A stretch of DNA of 7,300 nucleotides from Comamonadaceae bacterium (GTDB lineage Bacteria > Pseudomonadota > Gammaproteobacteria > Burkholderiales > Burkholderiaceae_C), in assembly GCA_021286965.1 (NCBI GenBank), contig JAJTBK010000250.1, positions 1-7,300 on the forward strand. Reading direction: 5' to 3'. Numbering within the stretch: position 1 is the first letter of the stretch; every line of letters begins with the position of its first letter. The notes beneath the pieces were generated by a model. That model ran no database searches, was not told where the DNA came from, and saw only the letters and a list, made by a program, of their open reading frames with translations. The translations under genes and the position numbers were made by a program. Positions 1-6,047 of this stretch are shown here, piece by piece.

Positions 1-1
1 G

Positions 2-1510
2 GCGTCCGAATACACCGTCACGGTGCCGTTCAAGAACAAGGCCACGGGTGCCATCCATCCGCACCTCACGGCCCGGTTGCACGTGCGCCTGTTCGATGGC
101 GGCCAACGGATCCGCACCGACGTGGTGCTGGAAAATACCCGCACCTGGACGGCCAGCCCCGGCAACCTGACCTACTCGCTCGCCATCAAGCGCAATGGCA
201 GCACGCTGTACACGCAGCCGGCATTCAGCCACTACCACCATGCACGCTGGCATCAGGTGCTGTGGACGGGCGCACTGGCCGAGCCCCTGGTGCGGGTACG
301 CCACTACATGCCGTATTTCCTCGCCAGCAAAGCCGTCTGGAACTATGACCTGGGCGTCGCCATGCCAGAACCCGTGCTGGCAGGCATCTACAGCCAGTAC
401 GTGCAAAGCAAGGCATCCCAGGCCAACCTGGGCCCTATGGCGAACCTGCTGTTGACGCCCGCTTTTGGCACCACGGGCGGTCGCCCCGAGATTGGCCCTT
501 TGCCCCAATGGACGGTCATGTTTCTCATCTCCCAAGACGAGCGCATGAAGGAGGTCATGCTGGCCCACGCCGACGCGGCGGGCGCCGTCCCCATCCACTA
601 TCGCGACGAGTCATCCAGCCAGCCCCTGGATCTGGATCGCCATCCGAACGTAGCCACCTGGCGCGGTACGTCGCAGCCGGCTCTTCCTGCCGTCGTCAAC
701 GGCAGCACCATCTGGGATCCGGACACCTCGCACCAGGCGTCCTATGCCTACGTACCGTACATGATCACCGGCGATGCGTTCTACCAGGAAGAGATGGCCT
801 ACTGGGCAGGCTGGAACCTGACGGCGATGAACCCGGCATACCGCTCGGCGGGCCAAGGCTTGCTGTGGGAAGACCAGGTACGCGGGCAAGCATGGTCCAT
901 GCGTGCACTCGGAGAGGCTGCCCGCACCCTGCCCGACACCCACCCCCTGAAAGCCTATTTCCAGCAACGCCTGTCGGGCAACCTCGAATGGTTCTACCAG
1001 AACTGGGTGCTCGCGCCCCTGCCCGATGTCTGGCCCATGGGCTCGCCGGTGAACCCGTATTCCACCGACACCATCGCCCCATGGCAGAACGACTTCTGGG
1101 CCCTGGTCATGGCCCAGCACGCGCAAGCACAGGAGCCTCGGGCGAAGGAATTGCTCGACTGGGTCAGCCAGTTCGGCGTCGGCCGCTTCCTGCACGAGGC
1201 CCAGGGCTTTTGCCTGGCCAAGGCACCGGCGTACTACCTCAAGCTCAAAGACGCCAACAACCGCTGGCTGGGCAATTGGAACGATTTCATCCAGCTCAAC
1301 TTCCCCGGCATCACCTGCGACAGCAGCCTGGCGTACGACGGCTATCCCGCTTGGGCTGGCGGCTACGCCGCCGGTGCGCGCGCGATGCTGGCGGCGGCGG
1401 CCAGCCTCAGCGTCCCCGAGGCCCGGTCGGCCTACGCCCTGTGGCAGGCCAGCACCCCCCTGATGGACAAGGACTACCCGAACAACCCGACCTGGGCCAT
1501 TGTTCCCTAA
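2..1510 (+). CDS. C-terminal part of a large uncharacterised protein, possibly carbohydrate-active
   Basis: The reading frame is open from the first complete codon of the window (position 2) to a TAA at 1508-1510, giving 502 visible residues, so the true start lies upstream. A GTG at 23 is in frame but is probably internal. I do not recognise the family with certainty. The first ~110 residues look beta-rich (alternating segments such as RLHVRLF and RIRTDVVLENT). From about residue 230 onward the protein becomes helical and rich in Trp and Tyr (YAYVPYMITGD, MAYWAGWNL, DQVRGQAWSMRAL, NDFWALVMA). That arrangement recalls secreted polysaccharide lyases and hydrolases with an N-terminal beta domain and an alpha/alpha toroid, for example RIFT-barrel or exo-rhamnogalacturonan-lyase-like proteins. 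This is a resemblance in architecture, not an identified catalytic motif. The protein ends in NPTWAIVP. Its place ahead of a flippase and a glycosyltransferase suggests a role in polysaccharide processing or binding. Any signal peptide would be outside the window. The frame is certain; the function is weak. Confidence 0.85.
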   Translation, partial: ASEYTVTVPFKNKATGAIHPHLTARLHVRLFDGGQRIRTDVVLENTRTWTASPGNLTYSLAIKRNGSTLYTQPAFSHYHHARWHQVLWTGALAEPLVRVRHYMPYFLASKAVWNYDLGVAMPEPVLAGIYSQYVQSKASQANLGPMANLLLTPAFGTTGGRPEIGPLPQWTVMFLISQDERMKEVMLAHADAAGAVPIHYRDESSSQPLDLDRHPNVATWRGTSQPALPAVVNGSTIWDPDTSHQASYAYVPYMITGDAFYQEEMAYWAGWNLTAMNPAYRSAGQGLLWEDQVRGQAWSMRALGEAARTLPDTHPLKAYFQQRLSGNLEWFYQNWVLAPLPDVWPMGSPVNPYSTDTIAPWQNDFWALVMAQHAQAQEPRAKELLDWVSQFGVGRFLHEAQGFCLAKAPAYYLKLKDANNRWLGNWNDFIQLNFPGITCDSSLAYDGYPAWAGGYAAGARAMLAAAASLSVPEARSAYALWQASTPLMDKDYPNNPTWAIVP

Positions 1511-1550
1511 CCCGTGCAAATACCACGCGGCCCGGCCAGGGCCTGTGAAA

Positions 1551-1587
1551 AAATGAAGCCTTCGCACCCACTGCGCAGGCTTCATTT
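1551..1587. terminator. Strong hairpin, best read as a minus-strand or bidirectional terminator
   Basis: The arms AAATGAAGCC (1551-1560) and GGCTTCATTT (1578-1587) are perfect 10 bp inverted repeats. The stem continues inward with a T-A pair, one T/C mismatch and a 4 bp CGCA/TGCG stem, closing on the 5-base loop CCCAC (1567-1571). On the minus strand the stem is followed by TTTTTT (1553 to 1548), the classical layout of an intrinsic terminator. On the plus strand the stem is followed by CCGAC, so the U-tract there is poor. It lies 40 bp after the stop of the first gene and ends 5 bases before the flippase start. It could end transcription after the first gene, block antisense transcription, or act as a leader structure for the flippase mRNA. 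The structure is certain; its role is inferred. Confidence 0.6.
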
Positions 1588-1592
1588 CCGAC

Positions 1593-3053
1593 GTGCCCTC
1601 CGTCCGCCAAAAAATCGCGCTGCAGTTCGTTGTCAGCAACCTGGCCCTGGTGGCCAATTTTGGGTTGTCGATTGTGCTGTCGCGCCTGCTGTCGCCCCAG
1701 GAAATCGGTATTTTTTCCATGAGCGCAGTGCTCATCGCCGTCGCCCATGTTTTCCGTGATTTTGGCGTCACGGCATTCATCAAGCGGGAAAAGGAGCTGA
1801 CGCCGACGATTTTGCGCAATGCCATGGGCGTACTCCTGGTCACGTCCTGGACGGTGGCGGCGGCCATGTTCCTGAGTGCTCCCTACTGGGCTCATTTCTT
1901 CCATGAACCCCAGGTGGTACCGGTCGTGCAGGTGCTGGCCCTGGGCTTTGTCTTCATTCCGTTCGGCGCCATTCCCATTGCCATCCTGGCGCGCGACATG
2001 GCGGTAGAAAAATCAGCTCTCGTGACTGCCGTCGGAACCGTGGTCTATTTCGCCGCATCCGTCATCCTGGCGCTGCAAGGCTTCGGGCCGATGACCATGG
2101 CCTGGGCCAACCTGGTGAACATCATCGTCGCCGGGGCCGTGGCACGCGCGATGGTCGGCCACCCCCTGCCCTGGCTGCCAGGATTTGGCCAGTTGCACGA
2201 CATCGTCCACTTTGGCCTGGGCAACCTGGCAACGGCCCTGCTCAAGGCGGCCGACAACGCGCTCCCCGACATCCTGCTCGGCCGCTGGCTGTCGCCAGCG
2301 GCCGTAGGCCTGTTCAGCCGCGCCAACTCGACCGTGAACATGGCGAGCACGGCACTGCTGCCCACGGTCAATTTCTTTGCCCTGCCGCACATGGCCAAGG
2401 TACACCACGCCCAGGGCGCCGTGGGCACGGAGTACCTGCGTGCCAGCTCGCTCATCAACACTCTGATGCTGCCCGCATTTGCCACCATCGCCGTGCTGGC
2501 ACACGACATCGTCCTGCTGCTGTACGGCAGCGCCTGGCTGCCGGCGGTGCCGGCCATTCCCTGGCTGTGCCTGTCCTACGCCATCGGCAGTCTGTTCACC
2601 CTGAGCGCACCGACCCTGACCGGCATCGGCAAGCCCTACGCCGCCATCGGCCCCCATGCGATGCTGCTGCTGGCCAAGGTGCTGTGCGCTTTCTGGCTGA
2701 TGGATGGCACCCTGCACCGCTTTGCCATGGCCGTGGCCTGGGGCCAGTTGGCCTGCGTGCCTTGCTATGGGTGGATCCATCGCCGCTACCTCGGGTTGCA
2801 CTGGCGCAATTGGGGCCGAAGCACACTGCCCGTGGTGCTGCAAGGAGTGTGGGTAGGCGCGCTCTGCCTGGGGCTGCGCCAGGTCTTACCCGACACCACC
2901 GCCCCCTGGCTGGCCATTACCGCCATCGGCGCCGCCGCAGTGCTGGCAGGTGGGATCGGTTGCTTTGTACTGCCCTTGCCCATGGCGGATGAGTTGCGCA
3001 GAATGCTGCATATTTGGCGCCAGCACCGCGCCCGCCCTCAACCGCCTGCCTGA
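1593..3053 (+). CDS. Oligosaccharide flippase (Wzx-like, MOP superfamily)
   Basis: This 486-residue inner-membrane protein is predicted to flip lipid-linked oligosaccharide repeat units from the cytoplasmic to the periplasmic face. It is hydrophobic almost throughout, with about 12-14 likely membrane segments, and its length is normal for the Wzx/WzxC-type Polysacc_synt family. The N-terminal half carries LSRLLSPQEIGIFS (residues 29-42), followed by the polar segment DFGVTAFIKREKEL. A matching LGRWLSPAAVGLFSRA lies at 239-254. This twofold LSP motif is typical of the two lobes of MOP transporters. The tail (about 470-486) is basic and proline-rich. The GTG at 1593 is chosen because it is the only standard start after the in-frame stop at 1554-1556 that keeps the family's usual N-terminus (VRQKIALQFV). 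No convincing Shine-Dalgarno sequence precedes it, and a hairpin sits directly upstream. The glycosyltransferase gene begins 7 bases after its stop. The family call is firm; the substrate is unknown. Confidence 0.93.
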   Translation: MPSVRQKIALQFVVSNLALVANFGLSIVLSRLLSPQEIGIFSMSAVLIAVAHVFRDFGVTAFIKREKELTPTILRNAMGVLLVTSWTVAAAMFLSAPYWAHFFHEPQVVPVVQVLALGFVFIPFGAIPIAILARDMAVEKSALVTAVGTVVYFAASVILALQGFGPMTMAWANLVNIIVAGAVARAMVGHPLPWLPGFGQLHDIVHFGLGNLATALLKAADNALPDILLGRWLSPAAVGLFSRANSTVNMASTALLPTVNFFALPHMAKVHHAQGAVGTEYLRASSLINTLMLPAFATIAVLAHDIVLLLYGSAWLPAVPAIPWLCLSYAIGSLFTLSAPTLTGIGKPYAAIGPHAMLLLAKVLCAFWLMDGTLHRFAMAVAWGQLACVPCYGWIHRRYLGLHWRNWGRSTLPVVLQGVWVGALCLGLRQVLPDTTAPWLAITAIGAAAVLAGGIGCFVLPLPMADELRRMLHIWRQHRARPQPPA

Positions 3054-3060
3054 AGCGCCC

Positions 3061-3984
3061 ATGATGCTCCCCCGTGTCTCCGTCATCATCCCCGTGCGCA
3101 ACGGCAAGGACTACCTGCAGGAAGCCCTCGATAGCGTGCTGCAGCAGTCTTTCTCCAACCTGGAGCTGCTGCTCGTCAACGACGGCTCGACCGACGATGA
3201 CTACGACCGCTATGCACAACAGGATGCACGCCTGCGCGTCCTGCACCTGCCGGGGCTGGGTGTCTCGCGGGCACGCAACGCTGGGCTGGCCCAGAGCCGG
3301 GGCGAGCTGCTGGCCTTCCTCGATGCCGACGATGCGTGGTTTCCCGGCAAGCTGCAGGCACAGGTGGACTACTTCGACCAGCACCCGCAGGTCGGCGTGG
3401 TGTTTGGCCCTTTCGTACGCTGGTGGGCGCAAGCCGATGGCTCGTTCGCACCGGCGGCGGCCCGGATGCAGGATGCCAGCGCCTGCACCCAAGCCGACCC
3501 GGAGCGTTCGGGCTGGATATATACCCGGCTCCTCAATGGCCTGTTGGTCGGCATGAACACGGCCGTCATCCGCCGCAGCGTGTACCAGGCCATTGGTGGC
3601 TTTAATGAGGCGATGCGCCAAGGCGAGGACTACGACTTCTGGCTCAAGGCCTCACGGGTGGCCCCCATGCATTCGCTCAATGGCCCCCTGGCCTTGTACC
3701 GCATCCACGGCGCCAGCGCGATGCATCGGCTGTCGGCCGACAACCATCTGGCGACCCTGCTGCAGGCAGCCGCCATGCGCTGGGGACTGGAGACCCTCGG
3801 CGGCCAACGCCTACCCCCCGGTGCCTTCAAGCAGCGGTTGGGCCATGTGTATTTCGACCACGGCTACGCCCATTACTGGCACGGCAGCCAAACCGTGGCC
3901 CGCACGGCTTTTTGGGACGCGCTGCGCCACGGCCACCGCCCGCTGCGCTGCCTGGCCTACATCCTCCTCTCGCATTGGCGCTAG
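3061..3984 (+). CDS. Family 2 glycosyltransferase (GT-A fold)
   Basis: This 307-residue protein is predicted to transfer a sugar from a nucleotide-sugar donor to a growing lipid-linked glycan on the cytoplasmic side of the inner membrane. The N-terminal GT-A domain is clear: VSVIIPVRNGKDYLQEAL (residues 6-23), LLLVNDGSTDD (36-46) for nucleotide binding, GVSRARNAGL (67-76), and FLDADDAWFPGKL (86-98), where DAD is the metal-binding DxD motif. GEDYDFWLK (188-196) contains the ED pair that usually holds the catalytic base. No membrane segment is evident, so it is probably soluble or peripheral. The frame is open further upstream to 2950, inside the flippase gene. The ATG at 3061 is preferred because homology begins at VSVIIPV and because it falls 7 bases after the flippase stop; the adjacent ATG at 3064 is equally possible. 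The Shine-Dalgarno sequence is weak (GAAG), which suggests coupling to the flippase. Donor and acceptor sugars cannot be read from the sequence. Confidence 0.94.
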   Translation: MMLPRVSVIIPVRNGKDYLQEALDSVLQQSFSNLELLLVNDGSTDDDYDRYAQQDARLRVLHLPGLGVSRARNAGLAQSRGELLAFLDADDAWFPGKLQAQVDYFDQHPQVGVVFGPFVRWWAQADGSFAPAAARMQDASACTQADPERSGWIYTRLLNGLLVGMNTAVIRRSVYQAIGGFNEAMRQGEDYDFWLKASRVAPMHSLNGPLALYRIHGASAMHRLSADNHLATLLQAAAMRWGLETLGGQRLPPGAFKQRLGHVYFDHGYAHYWHGSQTVARTAFWDALRHGHRPLRCLAYILLSHWR

Positions 3985-3987
3985 CCG

Positions 3988-5022
3988 TCATCCAGCCCAG
4001 CGCCAGCAGGCCCGCTGGGCCCCCCCCACCACCAGGCCCCAGGGCGGCACCATGACCAGCCCGCGCACGAAGCGATGCTCCTCGTTGGCAAAATCGCGTT
4101 TGGCCGCGCTGTCGCCCGCACCCCGGTCGATACAGGCAATACCATGCGCCTGGCTGGCCAGCAGGAGCTGCCAGAACAAGATCCGGCCGGGCGAAAAGGC
4201 AGCAAAACGCAGGTCGTACACCGGAAACCAATAATGCAGCAGCGGCCCGCACTGCAAACCGAAATGCGCTGCCACCAGGGTCGTGCCACAACGCAACACA
4301 CTCAGCACAGGCAGGCAGCAGGGATCCTGAGAGCGCAACAAATGGCGCAGCAACGCGACGTTCCCCGGCCGCAGCAGCGCCCCACCCCCATGCCCGGTGC
4401 GCAGGTACTGCGCGTTCTTGAGCCCCACCAGCGCCTCCAGATCCGGCACCGGACTGGGCGTATGCATGGCAAATGCCAGGGCCCCATGCCCCTCCACCAA
4501 CTTGCGTGCGCGCCGTTCGGTATCGCTGACCAGCTTCTTGTCCCGTTGGCGCAGCGCCTCCCAGTGGGCCGCCCCACCTTGGGGATGAATGCGCGTGCGC
4601 AGGCCGATTTCCGGGCTCTCACCCACCAGGCCATGCTGCTCCTGGCTTTCATCCAGATGGGTGAAATACAGGCAGGAAACGCCACCGGCCCGGAGCAGCT
4701 GGCGCCAATCGAGCCGCACACCGGGGCGTGCCAGCAGGCCGCAGTAGTCGGTCATCGCCCCCCCCACCGGCTCGTACAGCCCCAGGCGTCCGCGCCAGCC
4801 GGCGGCACGCTGAAGCGGCATGACACCGGCCAATTCCTCATCGAGCCAACACAACAGCACGTCTACCGGACCGATGGTGGCCGCCACGGCCTCGGCATAG
4901 GTGGGGGACAGGAACGCCCAGCGCGCGCCGTCGCCCTGGCGCAGCAATTGCGCCCAGGCAGCGCCCTCCGCCACCGTCAAGGCAGACAAAGGCTTGCGCT
5001 GGATGCGCAGCACCGCCGTCAA
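3988..5022 (-). CDS. BioF2/CelD-like GNAT-fold acyltransferase
   Basis: This 344-residue protein matches the BioF2-like/CelD (FemAB-like) acetyltransferases that occur in many exopolysaccharide clusters. The supporting segments are RDKKLVSDTERRARKLVEGHG (starting near 150, with the basic helix typical of the family), LVGLKNAQYLRTG (198-210), VAAHFGLQCGPLLHYWFPVYD (starting near 250), FSPGRILFWQLL (276-287) and the C-terminal IDRGAGDSAAKRDFANEEH (298-316). The DxGxGDxxxKxxF pattern is a hallmark of the family. The likely role is acyl transfer to a sugar or lipid-linked intermediate in the cytoplasm. The frame is open far upstream (to 5634), but that part overlaps the deacetylase gene and reads as low-complexity shadow. 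The start is placed at TTG 5022-5020 because it overlaps the upstream TGA (TTGA) and has AGGGG six bases before it. Two runs of eight Gs lie in the coding strand. It is the last gene of the minus-strand operon and ends 3 bp from the opposing glycosyltransferase stop. Confidence 0.88.
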   Translation of the reverse strand: MTAVLRIQRKPLSALTVAEGAAWAQLLRQGDGARWAFLSPTYAEAVAATIGPVDVLLCWLDEELAGVMPLQRAAGWRGRLGLYEPVGGAMTDYCGLLARPGVRLDWRQLLRAGGVSCLYFTHLDESQEQHGLVGESPEIGLRTRIHPQGGAAHWEALRQRDKKLVSDTERRARKLVEGHGALAFAMHTPSPVPDLEALVGLKNAQYLRTGHGGGALLRPGNVALLRHLLRSQDPCCLPVLSVLRCGTTLVAAHFGLQCGPLLHYWFPVYDLRFAAFSPGRILFWQLLLASQAHGIACIDRGAGDSAAKRDFANEEHRFVRGLVMVPPWGLVVGGAQRACWRWAG

Positions 5023-6047
5023 TTGGTGCCCCTGTGCACCACCGCCTGCGGGCGGAAAAACAAAAAAGTCGCCAGCCGCGCCGGGTCGATGTGCCCTTGC
5101 GTGCAGGTCAACTCGTTTTCCGGCACATGGATACGGCCGAGCACTGGCAACGGCTCTCCCCAGCGCGCGACATCGTTGAGCCGGGCCTGGCTGCCAAAAA
5201 TCCACTCGAACCCCAGCACCTGGGCCTGCGCCGCCAACCTGGCCGATTCCGCACCATGGGGAAACGACATGCTGCGCACGCCCTGCTGCAATTGCTCGAG
5301 CAGTCCCCGGCTTGCCCGCAGCTCGGCCTGGGGGCGGAAGCACAGCGTCAAGGGACTGTGCGTGTGCCCATGCCCGCCGATGGCCAGGCCATGGGCCTGC
5401 AACTGCTGGAGCTCGCCCCAGGTCAGCATCTGGCGCGCGCCCACCTGCGCCAGCACCCCTGGCGCATGGGCCTCCAGCCAGGCCAGGCGCTCGGACTCCG
5501 GCATGGCCCCCAGGTACGCTGCCAGTGCCGGCCCCGCACCGCTGGCGGGCGGCACCAGCCCACCGGCAGCCCGGCACAGGCGCTCCGCCCCCCCGGGTTG
5601 CGCCAGCGCCGCGACCAAGGCGTCCTGCCACCACCGGGCACTCTGCAGCAGCGGCAATTCGCTGGCCACGAACAGCACGGCTGGCAGGCGGCGGCGCACC
5701 AACTCCGGCCAGGCATGATCGAGGGTGTCACGCCAACCGTCGTCAAAGGTGATGAGCAAGGGATTGCGCGGCAACCGCGCCCGTGCCCGGCACGCCGACT
5801 GCAGGGCGTCCAGGCTGAGCACGCTGTAGTGGCGCTGCACGAAGTCCAGCGTGTGCCGAAAGCCGTCCAGGGTGAAGGTGAACTCCCTCTCGGCAAGAGG
5901 GAAGGCCGGGTCATCGGCCGGCAAGACGCGGTGGAACATCAGCACCGTCAAGGCATGGCGATTGCGCCAGCGGTGCCACGCCCCCAGAACGCCCGAGTGG
6001 TACAGCGCCGCGCGCAGCCCGTTTTTCACGCCCACACCCCCCTTCAT
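5019..6047 (-). CDS. Polysaccharide deacetylase, NodB domain (second of two)
   Basis: This 342-residue carbohydrate esterase 4-type protein is predicted to remove acetyl groups from N- or O-acetylated sugars using a metal ion. LTVLMFHRVLP (33-43) opens the domain. LLITFDDGWRD (97-107) is motif 1, with the catalytic-base and metal-binding aspartates at D102 and D103. IGGHGHTHSPL (223-233) supplies the two metal histidines H226 and H230, with Gly in place of the usual Ser/Thr after the first. SMSFPHG (259-265) corresponds to the usual FPxG loop. No signal peptide is seen: the N-terminus is basic and only weakly hydrophobic. The ATG at 6047 overlaps the upstream stop as ATGA and has GGAG eight bases before it. 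A GTG at 6029, preceded by a G-rich AAGGGGGG, is an alternative start and would remove six residues. A run of about 60 residues between motifs 1 and 2 is Ala/Leu/Pro-rich. The substrate is unknown, but the context points to the polysaccharide made by this cluster. Confidence 0.92.
   Translation of the reverse strand: MKGGVGVKNGLRAALYHSGVLGAWHRWRNRHALTVLMFHRVLPADDPAFPLAEREFTFTLDGFRHTLDFVQRHYSVLSLDALQSACRARARLPRNPLLITFDDGWRDTLDHAWPELVRRRLPAVLFVASELPLLQSARWWQDALVAALAQPGGAERLCRAAGGLVPPASGAGPALAAYLGAMPESERLAWLEAHAPGVLAQVGARQMLTWGELQQLQAHGLAIGGHGHTHSPLTLCFRPQAELRASRGLLEQLQQGVRSMSFPHGAESARLAAQAQVLGFEWIFGSQARLNDVARWGEPLPVLGRIHVPENELTCTQGHIDPARLATFLFFRPQAVVHRGTN
5020..5033 (-). promoter_or_regulatory. 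Shine-Dalgarno and TTG start of the acyltransferase
   Basis: On the minus strand the sequence reads AGGGG (5033-5029), a six-base spacer CACCAA, then TTG (5022-5020). The TTG overlaps the deacetylase stop TGA (5021-5019) in a TTGA junction. The next in-frame candidate, a GTG six bases downstream of the TTG, has no Shine-Dalgarno sequence at useful spacing. This decides the start and implies translational coupling. Confidence 0.75.

Noticed and set aside
611..1867. Long minus-strand open frame opposite the first gene and the flippase start
   Set aside because: It spans the antisense of two plausible plus-strand genes and an intergenic hairpin. Its translation is rich in Arg, Gly and Val without a recognisable motif, as expected for an antisense frame in GC-rich DNA.
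2013..2843. Minus-strand open frame opposite the flippase
   Set aside because: The translation is dominated by Gln, Gly, His and Asp with no fold-like pattern, and it is fully antisense to a well-supported membrane protein gene.
3995..4020. GCCCAGCG/CGCTGGGC inverted repeat after the glycosyltransferase stop as a terminator
   Set aside because: It is followed by a C-run, not by Ts, on the plus strand and has no T-tract on the minus strand. It also lies within the acyltransferase coding sequence, so it is not called as a terminator.
5023..5634. N-terminal extension of the acyltransferase frame
   Set aside because: The extension overlaps the deacetylase coding region and reads as a Gly/Ala/Arg-rich shadow. 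The TTG at 5022 with its Shine-Dalgarno sequence is a better start.
4075..5718. Very long plus-strand open frame opposite the acyltransferase and deacetylase
   Set aside because: It is antisense to conserved motifs of both minus-strand genes, and its translation is low-complexity with many Arg, Gln and Pro residues. Long antisense frames are common at this GC content.
5884..5919. Two small adjacent hairpins (7 bp stem at 5884-5902, 5 bp stem at 5904-5919)
   Set aside because: They lie inside the coding region of the second deacetylase, have no T-tract, and are of a size expected by chance in GC-rich DNA.
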